Assembly (NCBI GenBank): GCA_016931225.1
Contig: JAFGFE010000026.1
Coordinates: 109,317 to 173,316, forward strand
From: Candidatus Zymogenaceae bacterium
GTDB lineage: Bacteria > Desulfobacterota > Zymogenia > Zymogenales > Zymogenaceae
Direction: 5' to 3'
DNA length: 64,000 nt
Of this stretch, positions 37,045 to 45,164 are shown piece after piece. The notes beneath the pieces were generated by a model that saw only the letters and a list, made by a program, of their open reading frames with translations, had not been told where the DNA came from and ran no database searches. The translations under genes were made by a program, and so were the position numbers. Within the stretch, counting starts at the first letter, position 1, and each line of letters opens with the position of its first letter.

Positions 37045-40000
37045 ATGAAAAGATACATCGTGTTTTTGGTCCTTGCCGTATTGCTCGTGCCGCTGTGCCT
37101 GTGCGCAAAGGCTGCGGCCGCGGATTTTGAGCTTTCCACCAGCTCCATCTTCGCCCCCGGCGAAGAGGTTACCTTCATGGCGGACACCATGGACGTCCCG
37201 TCGTTGGAATTTCGCCTCTATCGCATCGACGATCCGAAGGCGTATTTCTTGGACCTGTCCGACCCCCACTACCCCACCATGAAGACAGAGCGGGATACCT
37301 CCGGTGTCGCCGAGATGGCGGGCGGGGTCAAGCGAAAGGCGATTAGGCTGTTTCGGAGCGATTATCGATCGATCTTGACCGGTGATTTCCGAAAGGAGGC
37401 AATCGTCGCCCTGGGGCTTCCCCATTCGTCGGAGCCGGAATCACCCGCGCCGGATTCCTACGACCTCTTCCCGGTCCTCGAGGGCTACACCCTCATCGAT
37501 GAGTGGAAGGAGGACCTCTCCTATACCAAGAAGAACCGATGGGAGTATCACGACATCCCCCTGGACATCGAAGAGGAAGGCGTCTACCTGGTGGAAGGGA
37601 TCTATCAGGACATGGTGGCCTACACCGTGGTGATCGTCTCGTCCCTCGGGTTTGTGACCAAGAACTCGACCGAGGACAACCTCATCTTTGTTGCGGACCG
37701 GATCACCGGAGAGCCTGTCGGCGGCGTGGAAGTGTCGGTATACGGGTATGAAGAAAAGACGCCGATTACGTCGGGAAGGACCGATTCAGACGGCATCTTT
37801 TACGGCGTCGGAGACTCGGTAGGGAACGACATGCTCCTGATCTTCGTCCAAAAGGGCGACAGCTTCTCCCTGGCCGATCCCTACACCTGGTGGTGGTGGG
37901 GCGATTCCGCCGACCGGGTGTACACCTACACCGATCGGCCGGTGTACCGACCGGGGCACACGGTTTACTTTCGCTCCATCGTCAGAAAAAGCGAAGGGGA
38001 CGACCTGGTGGCGCCGGGTCGGGACGAGACCTGCATGGTAACGATCACCGACTCCAAGGGAAATGAAATATACAAGGAAACCCTCACGCCCAATGAATTC
38101 GGCAGCATCTCGGGCGAGATGAACCTCGCCTCCGAGCCGCCCCTGGGGGACTATTGCATCGTCGTCGATTATAACGACACCAACCACTACTCGTATTTCT
38201 CAGTGGAGGAATATAAGAAGCCGGAATTCGAGGTGACGGTGAGCGCCGACAAGGAATTCTACATCCGGGGCGAGACCATCGAGACGAACATCGAGGCGAA
38301 ATACTATTTCGGCAGCCCCGTGGCCGAGGGGGAGGTCGAATACGTCGTGTACCGGTCCGTGTACGAGCGGCCCTGGTGGTGGGGCTATGACTGGGGCTGG
38401 TACTTCATGGATGACGACTACTACTGGACCCACGAGCCGATGATCGTGGACGACGGCACGCTGCTTCTGGACGAAAACGGGAAGGCGTCCCTTTCGGTCG
38501 ACACGTCCCGCTACATCGACGACCCGGACGAGGATTACACCTTCTCTGTGGAGGCGCGGGTGACCGATCTCTCCCGCCGGGAGGTGTCGGCCAGCACCGC
38601 GGTGCGGGTGGCCCGCTCCTCCTTCAGCCTGACCGCCGTTGCCGATCGGTGGGTCTATAAACCGGGTGATATCGCGCGCATCACGGTGACGGTGCAGGAT
38701 TTCGACAACAAGGGAGTGGGGGACGTGAAGGTCTCCCTGACGGTGACCGAGAAAAAATCGCACATCGGCGTCGTGACCCACAGCGAGGTCCTCAGTGGCG
38801 TCTCCGAGCCGGACGGGGAGGTGGTGTTCGAGTACACCGTCAAGGACACGGGAAACCTGACCTTCAACGCCCAGGCCTTCGACACCCTGGGCAACGGGAC
38901 CACCGCCAAGGAAACCGCTTACTCCTATCATCACACCTGGGACTACTATGATGAGGGCGGATACGGGGAGATCTCCATCATCCCGGACAAGGATACCTAT
39001 GAAGTGGGCGACACCGCCCATATCCTGATTATCGCTCCGGTGGACGAGGCGTATCTTTTGGTCACCACCGAGAGTCGGACCATCCACGACGCCTCAGTGC
39101 TCAAGGTGGAGGGGGGCTCCGCCATGTATGATTTCGTCATCGAGGATCGGCACACGCCCAACATCTTCGTGACCGCGGCGGCCATATTCAACGACGAGCT
39201 CTACACCGAAGAGAATAGGGTGGTCATACCGCCGGAGCACAAGTTCATTAACGTGGAGATTTTTTCCGACAAGGAGTTCTACGAGCCGAGGGAGACGGGG
39301 ACCTTCACCATCAAGACCACCGATTCCGACGGCAAACCGGTATCGACGGAGATCTCATTGGGCATCGTCGATGCGGCGATCTACGCCATCAAGCCCGAGC
39401 AGGTGGAGACCATCGAGAAATATTTCTACGCCCTCAGGCCCCATCTCGTGGAGACCAGCTCGTCGCTCTATTTCAGCTTCTACGGATACGCCCACAGGAA
39501 GAACCTGCTGGCGGCCCTGGAGAGCAAGGAGACGACGCTGGCGGACTTCAAGGGAGAATCATTAGTGGAGCCGGAGATACGGCGGGACTTCAAGGATACC
39601 ATGTTCTGGACGCCTGCGGTCGTCACCGGATCGGACGGCACCGCAACGGTGGAGGTCACGTTTCCCGACAACCTCACCCGCTGGCGCGCCACGGTCAGGG
39701 GCATCACCGAAAAAGCCGAGGTGGGCGAGTCGCTTTACCGGGTTATCAGCAGGAAGGATGTGATCGTGCGCATCGAGGCGCCCCGCTTTTTCCGCAAGGG
39801 GGACGATCTCGTGATCTCCACCATCGCCCATAATTACCTGGACGTGGAAAAGAGTATACGGATGACCTTCGAAGCGGAGGGGCTGACCCTGTACAACGCC
39901 GAGCCGGTGGACGTGACGGTGCCGAAAAACGGCGAGACGCGCATAGACTGGAAGGTGAAGGCGGACGATGTGGGTGATGCGATATTGACCGCGAAGGCGA

Positions 40001-41712
40001 TGACCGACGAGGTGTCGGACGGCATGGAGCTGACCATCCCGATCCTGCCCACAGGAGTCCGGGAGGTCAGAAACGAGATGGGCGAGATCGTCGATGAGTC
40101 GGGCAGTCTTTCCATGACCGTGGAAAAGCCCGCAAACAGCATCAAAAACGCGGCGGAGCTCTCCATCAGCGTATCTCCCACCCTCATACACACGGCGCTC
40201 TCGGCCATTCCGTACCTGGTGGGCTATCCGTACGGCTGCAACGAGCAGGTGATGTCGCGGTTCCTGCCGTCGGTCATGGTCAGCTCCGTGTTAAGCGAAC
40301 TGGGTCTTTCCTATCCAGAGATAGATGATGAGCTGCCCAACTACATCAACGACGGCCTGATGGTGCTCTACAAGCGCCAGCACTACGACGACGGGTGGGG
40401 CTGGTACGAGAACGACGATACCACCCCCCGTATGACCGCGTACGTCCTGTATGGACTCATCGAGGCGGCGCGGATCCTGCCCGAGACGGACCTGGGCATC
40501 TCCGTCGACGAGAATGTGATCAAGCGGGGGACGGCGTCCTTGATCTCCCAGCTTGACGAGATCGACTCCGACCTGGAAAAGGTCTACGCGCTGTACGTGC
40601 TCTCCTCTGTCAACGCGGTCAAGCCGGAATGGCTCGACGAGATGTTTGAAAAACGGGATAAGCTGACTCCCATCGGCAAGGCGATGCTGCTTATTGCGTA
40701 TGAAAACGTCGGCATCGAGGCAAAGGCGGCGGAGCTCTACGAGATGCTGCTTAACGATCGCATCGAGGAGGACGGCTACGTCTACTGGGAATGCAAAGAC
40801 GGGAGGTTCGCCTCGTGGGAGTGGGAGGCGAACGAGATGGAGGCCACTGCGTACGTGGTGAGCGTGATGGCTCGTCGGGATATCGACAATCCCCTGATCG
40901 CCTCGGCGCTCAGGTGGCTCATCGCCCACCGCACCGGCGCCTACTGGCGCTCCACCAAGTCGTCGGCCGTTGTCATTTACGCCATGACCGACTATCTCTC
41001 CCGCACGGGCGAGCTGAAGCCGGATTACGACATAACGTTGGATCTCAACGGCGAGACGCTGCTGTCGCTCCATGTGACGGAAGACAACATGCTCGAGGAG
41101 CTTGAGACGATCGTCATCCCGGACGGGAGTCTCAAGACCGGCGACAACATCCTGACACTCACGAAGGAGGGTCCCGGCAGCGTGTATCTGGCGTCGTCCT
41201 TCACCTATTTCGTCGACGAGCCGGATGTTCAGCCGTTGGACGAGGGCTTCGGCATCGATCGGCGGTATTATCTCCTGGAGCGGAAAAAACAGGGGCGGGA
41301 GATCGTCTATGTGAAAAAACCGCTGGACGGACCGGTCAACAGCGGGGATGAAATCCTGGTGGAGCTGGACGTGGATACGGACTCGTCCTGCGAGTATTTC
41401 CTCCTGGAGGACTTTTTCCCCGCCGGGTGCGAGGTCATCGTCGATGACGAGAACTACATCATCGAGGGGGACGACTACTACGACGGTGAAAATTGGTACT
41501 GGTACTGGTACGCGGGGAGGGAATTTCGGGACGATCGGGCGGGCATGTCGCTTTCCTATATGTACAGCGACGGGTACACCTTCAAGTACATCATGCGGGC
41601 CGAGATTCCGGGTCGCTATTCGGTCATGCCCGCCGAGGCGTATTTGATGTACTACCCAAACAAGTACGGGCGCACCGCCAGCGACGACTTCATCATCAAT
41701 GATGTCGAGTAG
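37045..41712 (+). CDS. bacterial alpha-2-macroglobulin with thioester
   Basis: A 1555-residue secreted protease-trap-like protein. A signal peptide (to about residue 26, AKAAA) is followed by macroglobulin beta-domains including the diagnostic TYTDRPVYRPGHTVYFRSIVR (starting near residue 294). The macroglobulin WRATVRGIT segment and the thioester motif GCNEQ (Cys1065 to Gln1068) follow, with the alpha/alpha-toroid thioester domain after it (DDGWGWYENDDTTPRMTAYV, then MEATAYVVSVMARR). In this family the Cys-Gln thioester traps attacking proteases. No lipobox is seen, unlike E. coli YfhM. GGGAGGAG precedes the start. Three Trp/Tyr-rich loops are unusual. It is central to an operon with DUF1175 and PBP-like proteins. 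Confidence 0.95.
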   Translation: MKRYIVFLVLAVLLVPLCLCAKAAAADFELSTSSIFAPGEEVTFMADTMDVPSLEFRLYRIDDPKAYFLDLSDPHYPTMKTERDTSGVAEMAGGVKRKAIRLFRSDYRSILTGDFRKEAIVALGLPHSSEPESPAPDSYDLFPVLEGYTLIDEWKEDLSYTKKNRWEYHDIPLDIEEEGVYLVEGIYQDMVAYTVVIVSSLGFVTKNSTEDNLIFVADRITGEPVGGVEVSVYGYEEKTPITSGRTDSDGIFYGVGDSVGNDMLLIFVQKGDSFSLADPYTWWWWGDSADRVYTYTDRPVYRPGHTVYFRSIVRKSEGDDLVAPGRDETCMVTITDSKGNEIYKETLTPNEFGSISGEMNLASEPPLGDYCIVVDYNDTNHYSYFSVEEYKKPEFEVTVSADKEFYIRGETIETNIEAKYYFGSPVAEGEVEYVVYRSVYERPWWWGYDWGWYFMDDDYYWTHEPMIVDDGTLLLDENGKASLSVDTSRYIDDPDEDYTFSVEARVTDLSRREVSASTAVRVARSSFSLTAVADRWVYKPGDIARITVTVQDFDNKGVGDVKVSLTVTEKKSHIGVVTHSEVLSGVSEPDGEVVFEYTVKDTGNLTFNAQAFDTLGNGTTAKETAYSYHHTWDYYDEGGYGEISIIPDKDTYEVGDTAHILIIAPVDEAYLLVTTESRTIHDASVLKVEGGSAMYDFVIEDRHTPNIFVTAAAIFNDELYTEENRVVIPPEHKFINVEIFSDKEFYEPRETGTFTIKTTDSDGKPVSTEISLGIVDAAIYAIKPEQVETIEKYFYALRPHLVETSSSLYFSFYGYAHRKNLLAALESKETTLADFKGESLVEPEIRRDFKDTMFWTPAVVTGSDGTATVEVTFPDNLTRWRATVRGITEKAEVGESLYRVISRKDVIVRIEAPRFFRKGDDLVISTIAHNYLDVEKSIRMTFEAEGLTLYNAEPVDVTVPKNGETRIDWKVKADDVGDAILTAKAMTDEVSDGMELTIPILPTGVREVRNEMGEIVDESGSLSMTVEKPANSIKNAAELSISVSPTLIHTALSAIPYLVGYPYGCNEQVMSRFLPSVMVSSVLSELGLSYPEIDDELPNYINDGLMVLYKRQHYDDGWGWYENDDTTPRMTAYVLYGLIEAARILPETDLGISVDENVIKRGTASLISQLDEIDSDLEKVYALYVLSSVNAVKPEWLDEMFEKRDKLTPIGKAMLLIAYENVGIEAKAAELYEMLLNDRIEEDGYVYWECKDGRFASWEWEANEMEATAYVVSVMARRDIDNPLIASALRWLIAHRTGAYWRSTKSSAVVIYAMTDYLSRTGELKPDYDITLDLNGETLLSLHVTEDNMLEELETIVIPDGSLKTGDNILTLTKEGPGSVYLASSFTYFVDEPDVQPLDEGFGIDRRYYLLERKKQGREIVYVKKPLDGPVNSGDEILVELDVDTDSSCEYFLLEDFFPAGCEVIVDDENYIIEGDDYYDGENWYWYWYAGREFRDDRAGMSLSYMYSDGYTFKYIMRAEIPGRYSVMPAEAYLMYYPNKYGRTASDDFIINDVE

Positions 41713-41721
41713 CGATTTCTC

Positions 41722-42786
41722 ATGATACGTCCAAAGAATCCGCGCACAGGGGTCATCGATCCCTGTGCGCGGGTGTTTGTATTCATTGTGTTATCTATTT
41801 GTCTGTCCGTCTGTGTGCAGGCGTGCGCCGGGGGATCTTCGGCCGCCGTCGATGCGTCGCTCTCGAAGGCGGCCCGCGAGGCCCTTTCCGGCATCGACGG
41901 CGTGGCGGTGGTGATGGATCTCGACACGGGGAGGATACGTGCGCTGGAGGGGGGCGCCGCGGATCGAAACGAGCGGCTTTCGGCCATGGACCTGGCGGCG
42001 AGGCGGGCGTTTCCCCCGGGCTCTCTGGTGAAGCTGGTGACGGCGTGGAAGGCCCTGGAAAACGGAGATATGACAGGCGACGAGACGTTCTTCTGTGACG
42101 GGAAAATCGATGAGTCCGGGTTGGATGTCTCCTGCTGGGATCCGAGGGGCCACGGGAACCTGGACCTGGTTCGGGCCGTCGCCGTGTCGTGCAACCTCTA
42201 TTTTGCCCATATGGGAGAAGCCTTGGGGGCGAACGCGACCTATGAGGGACTCCTGGAGCTGGGTTTTTCCGAGGAAACGGGAGTGCCTGTGGGCGGCGAG
42301 GTTCCGGGACGCGTGGAAGCGCCGCCGGATGGATGTGACGCCGCGTATGCGGTGGGCGACGGTCCCTGGGTGACTGCAACGCCGCTCCAGGTGCTCACCG
42401 GGATCGCGGCCCTGGTGAACGGCGGCGTCCTTTTGACGCCGTATGAGGCCGACCCCGACGACTCAGACGAGTTCATGCCGCCCCGGGGGCGGGTGGAGGT
42501 ATCTGTCTCCCGGGATATCCTTCGGGAGGGAATGCGGGAGGCGGTGAAAAACGGCACCGCCGTGAAGGCGGCGACAGACGGCATGGAGATTCTGGGGAAG
42601 ACCGGCACCGGGGGATTTCTGGACGGATCGGGACTGACCCACGGCTGGTTCGTGGGATTCGCCCCGGCGGATCGGCCCGAGATCGGCGTGGTGGTGTTTG
42701 TGTATAGGGGATACGGCGGGGACGACGCGGCGCCGGTGGCGCGCGATATTTTTTCCGCGTATAAACGGGAGAAAGGCGGCAGATGA
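41722..42786 (+). CDS. penicillin-binding-protein-like transpeptidase lipoprotein
   Basis: A 354-residue serine transpeptidase-fold protein. The three active-site motifs are present: SLVK (S101-K104), SCN (156-158) and KTG (293-295), with VAVVMDLDTGRIRAL before them. A hydrophobic start ends near VQAC (Cys35), a possible lipoprotein site, though Gln is unusual there. It has no transglycosylase domain. Macroglobulin genes are often paired with pbpC (PBP1C), and this is probably the corresponding partner. A perfect hairpin lies within the first codons, so translation may start at GTG 41773 instead, giving MFVFIVLSICLSV. Its stop overlaps the next gene by ATGA. Confidence 0.85.
   Translation: MIRPKNPRTGVIDPCARVFVFIVLSICLSVCVQACAGGSSAAVDASLSKAAREALSGIDGVAVVMDLDTGRIRALEGGAADRNERLSAMDLAARRAFPPGSLVKLVTAWKALENGDMTGDETFFCDGKIDESGLDVSCWDPRGHGNLDLVRAVAVSCNLYFAHMGEALGANATYEGLLELGFSEETGVPVGGEVPGRVEAPPDGCDAAYAVGDGPWVTATPLQVLTGIAALVNGGVLLTPYEADPDDSDEFMPPRGRVEVSVSRDILREGMREAVKNGTAVKAATDGMEILGKTGTGGFLDGSGLTHGWFVGFAPADRPEIGVVVFVYRGYGGDDAAPVARDIFSAYKREKGGR
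41740..41772. terminator. perfect 12-bp inverted repeat, possible attenuator or terminator
   Basis: CCGCGCACAGGG (41740-41751) and its exact complement (41761-41772) enclose 9 bases, followed by GTGTTTGTATTCATT. It lies 27 bases after the macroglobulin stop and inside the annotated 5' end of the PBP-like gene. Confidence 0.5.
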
Positions 42787-43451
42787 ATCGCGCATTCCGG
42801 GTGCTTTTGTGTATTCTTGCGGCGCTCGGCGTCATTGGTTTTTCCGATGTCTCTCTTTTTGAGACCGCCCACTTCACCGTCTTCTGGTCGGGAGAAATGG
42901 ATAAAGACGGGATGGAGCGGCTGACCACGCTGATGGAGGACGCGTACCGGGAGTACCTCCCCCTCTTCCAGGAGGACCCCGCCGCCCGCCGACCCATTGA
43001 TGTGGTTGTGTTCGCCTCCACCGGGGATTTCTGCCATCATACCGGACTTCCCTGGTGGTCGGCGTCGGCGATGATAGACGGGGCCGTCTATCTGCAGCCG
43101 TTGTCGGTCCTTGCAAAGAGAAACATCCTGAATCGGGTCGCCGCACATGAGACGGCCCTGGTGTTCATCCATGAGCGCTATGGGGGCTCCGCGCCCCCGT
43201 GGTATGCCGAGGGGCTGGCGATGTACCTTGCCGGGGAGGGTGAGACGGCGACGGACGGTCTTTCGGGCGAGCGCCCCGAAATTTCGGATGTATCCGATAT
43301 CAACGAACTCCTCGCGGAACGGGACGACCGGGAGAGAAACGCCTGGGGATATGTCCTGGCGTATGAGGAGGTGGCGGATTTGATCGACGAGTACGGACTC
43401 CCGACCGTCGCCGGAGAGGGTGAGCGGTTTTTTAATAGTGGTCTGGATTGA
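42783..43451 (+). CDS. peptidase-MA-like protein with incomplete zinc motif
   Basis: A 222-residue protein with an N-terminal hydrophobic segment (residues 5-20) and a body that resembles the gluzincin peptidase MA family. It begins with a strand ETAHFTVFWSGE, then DVVVFASTGDF, and a helix with AAHETALVFIHERYGG followed by PPWYAEGLAMYLAGE. In active relatives the helix reads HExxH and the downstream Glu of EGLA is the third zinc ligand. Here the motif is HETAL (122-126), so the second His is Leu126. It may be inactive or bind metal differently (H130 is nearby). It is coupled to the PBP-like gene by ATGA and ends the operon. Confidence 0.75.
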   Translation: MNRAFRVLLCILAALGVIGFSDVSLFETAHFTVFWSGEMDKDGMERLTTLMEDAYREYLPLFQEDPAARRPIDVVVFASTGDFCHHTGLPWWSASAMIDGAVYLQPLSVLAKRNILNRVAAHETALVFIHERYGGSAPPWYAEGLAMYLAGEGETATDGLSGERPEISDVSDINELLAERDDRERNAWGYVLAYEEVADLIDEYGLPTVAGEGERFFNSGLD

Positions 43452-43480
43452 CGGGATTATACTGATTGTACGACTTTTTC

Positions 43481-43510
43481 TTGACACGCACGAAGGTCGA
43501 TACATATAAT
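43481..43510 (+). promoter_or_regulatory. sigma70-type promoter
   Basis: TTGACA (43481-43486) and TATAAT (43505-43510), both perfect, are 18 bases apart. It lies 60 bases before the lipoprotein start at 43571 and marks the end of the macroglobulin operon. Confidence 0.75.
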
Positions 43511-43570
43511 TGAGCGTCCGCGGAGATGATGCTATCTACAGAATGCCGTGGACTGATCGTGGAGGATTAT

Positions 43571-44224
43571 ATGAAAAAAAACGCATTGATCATTCTTTCG
43601 AGTATCTGCATTCTGGCCCTTTGTCTTTCGGGGTGCCAGAAGATAGATGAAATGCTCAGCGGCGCCATGGAGGAGGGAGAGGCCCCGTCCATCTCGATTC
43701 CGGGGGTGTCCGCCCCGGAGGAAGAGGGTGCACCGGAAGAGCCTCCGGTTTCGATGATTCCCGGCTATGCGTCTCCTTACGCATACGGGAGTCCCGAAGA
43801 GCTGACATGCTGCGTCATCACCAATTTCAAGGCGGGTATTATCACCGAGAGCAATTTCGGCGGTGTTGATGTCCTGGAAACCGGCACCGTTCCCTATGTG
43901 CCCGGCACCACGTTTGGCGTGTACTTCGAGTACGAGAGCGCAAGCGGCGCCCCGATCCAGTATTTCGAGGAGGAATTCTTCCCCTCGCCGCCGCACGACT
44001 GGGAGATGTGGGAGGGCTCCACCGGAAGCTACCAGACATATCCGGAAGAAGACCCGGCGAGGGCGGTGTATACCGAGATTCTCTCGCCCGATTCAAACAT
44101 GTTCATCAGCACCTGGGGTCTCAATCAGGCAGGGGATCCCCTGGGGGAGTGGACATGGGATATTTATTTTGACGGAGAGTATTACACCACGGTGGTGTTC
44201 ACCATCATTCCCGGCCGTCCGTAG
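43571..44224 (+). CDS. putative lipoprotein of unknown function
   Basis: A 217-residue predicted lipoprotein with lipobox LSGC (Cys22). A Glu/Pro-rich linker (about residues 30-65) leads to a beta-rich, aromatic C-terminal domain (SYQTYPEEDPARAV, ISTWGLNQAG, PLGEWTWDIYFDGEYYTTVVFTI). The ending resembles Ig-like or T9SS-type extracellular beta-sandwich folds in general shape only. No family is recognised. GGAGG precedes ATG 43571, and a perfect promoter lies upstream, so it is a single transcription unit ending at a strong hairpin. The longer frame from 43526 is not supported. Confidence 0.8.
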   Translation: MKKNALIILSSICILALCLSGCQKIDEMLSGAMEEGEAPSISIPGVSAPEEEGAPEEPPVSMIPGYASPYAYGSPEELTCCVITNFKAGIITESNFGGVDVLETGTVPYVPGTTFGVYFEYESASGAPIQYFEEEFFPSPPHDWEMWEGSTGSYQTYPEEDPARAVYTEILSPDSNMFISTWGLNQAGDPLGEWTWDIYFDGEYYTTVVFTIIPGRP

Positions 44225-44256
44225 GGAAATCGCCCTCTTTCACCGCGCGGTTGAAG

Positions 44257-44290
44257 AAAGCGGCGGGTTTTTTGAAAAACCCGCCGCTTT
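44257..44290. terminator. bidirectional rho-independent terminator
   Basis: The stem AAAGCGGCGGGTTTTT pairs with GAAAACCCGCCGCTTT-type sequence across a minimal loop, with T on one side and A on the other. It lies between the convergent lipoprotein and FecR-domain genes. Confidence 0.8.
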
Positions 44291-44343
44291 GTTGTGTGTT
44301 CTCCGGTAAGGTGCGTGCCGACTCACGATAACCGGGTGTCTGG

Positions 44344-45138
44344 TTACGAGCAGCTGCCGCCCTTGCCTCCCAGGTCCCGCAGTTGATCTAAGAGCGCGTC
44401 GAAATCGAACATGACGGTGGTCAGGGCCTTCAGGGCGTCCTTCGGCGCCGGGGCCGGATCGGTGGCGGGATTGCCGGGGGTGACTTCCGAGTATTTCCTG
44501 TTCCCGATCTTCACCTCGGGGCCGATGGGCTCACCGTTTTCATTGATGGAAACGTATGTGACCGGTCCCCACCGGGTGACGACCGTTGTCTTCGAAAGCG
44601 TGGGCCACGAACCGCCGGTTTCGTCCGTGCCCTGGGGCGCGGGATCCGACTCCATCGCGGCAAGCGCCTCGACACTGAACTCGGTGCCCCGCACGCCGGC
44701 GAAGGAGATCTCCGTTCGTACTTCAAAGAGGGAATCTCCCCTCAGCTCCTTGACCCGGGCGTAAACCTTGCCGAGTATCAGGGTGATGATTGTGGTCGTG
44801 CTCTCCCGAAACGTCCCGTCTTCTTTCTCTTCACGGGTGACCGTTAAGTCGGACAATTCCACCTCCGTCGCAGGGCCTAGGCGGATCATATCCCCCTCAA
44901 GGGAAAGGGTGATTGTGCCATCGGCGCCCGTCTTGATTCGATCTCCACGGCCCGGTGTGTTTCCTACCTCCAGGATATTCCACTCTCCGGTTGCCGCGTC
45001 GAGGACAAACGCCTCGTCATAGATATCGATCACTTCACAGGTAAGAATATCCTGGGCGAGGACCGGGATGGAAATCGACACACACAACATGAGGGCCAGC
45101 AAGAGGGTGATTCGCCCCGTTTTTTCATATGATCTCAT
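44344..45138 (-). CDS. secreted FecR-domain protein
   Basis: A 264-residue exported protein with a signal peptide ending near PVLAQD and a FecR domain. Seen: LEVGNTPGRGDRIKTGADGTITLSLEGDMIRLGPATEVEL, then ITLILGKVYARVKELRGDSLFEVRTEISFAGVRGTEFSVE, the classic FecR arrangement with the VRGTEF ending. The C-terminal part (after about residue 155) is unassigned, Pro-rich, and ends with a Gly/Cys tail. It starts 26 bases after a CHASE2 adenylate cyclase gene on the same strand. FecR/CHASE2-cyclase pairs recur in several Gram-negative phyla, so the FecR protein may be the periplasmic partner of the cyclase. Confidence 0.88.
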   Translation of the reverse strand: MRSYEKTGRITLLLALMLCVSISIPVLAQDILTCEVIDIYDEAFVLDAATGEWNILEVGNTPGRGDRIKTGADGTITLSLEGDMIRLGPATEVELSDLTVTREEKEDGTFRESTTTIITLILGKVYARVKELRGDSLFEVRTEISFAGVRGTEFSVEALAAMESDPAPQGTDETGGSWPTLSKTTVVTRWGPVTYVSINENGEPIGPEVKIGNRKYSEVTPGNPATDPAPAPKDALKALTTVMFDFDALLDQLRDLGGKGGSCS

Positions 45139-45164
45139 ACACAGACCTCCATTTATCTCTATCG

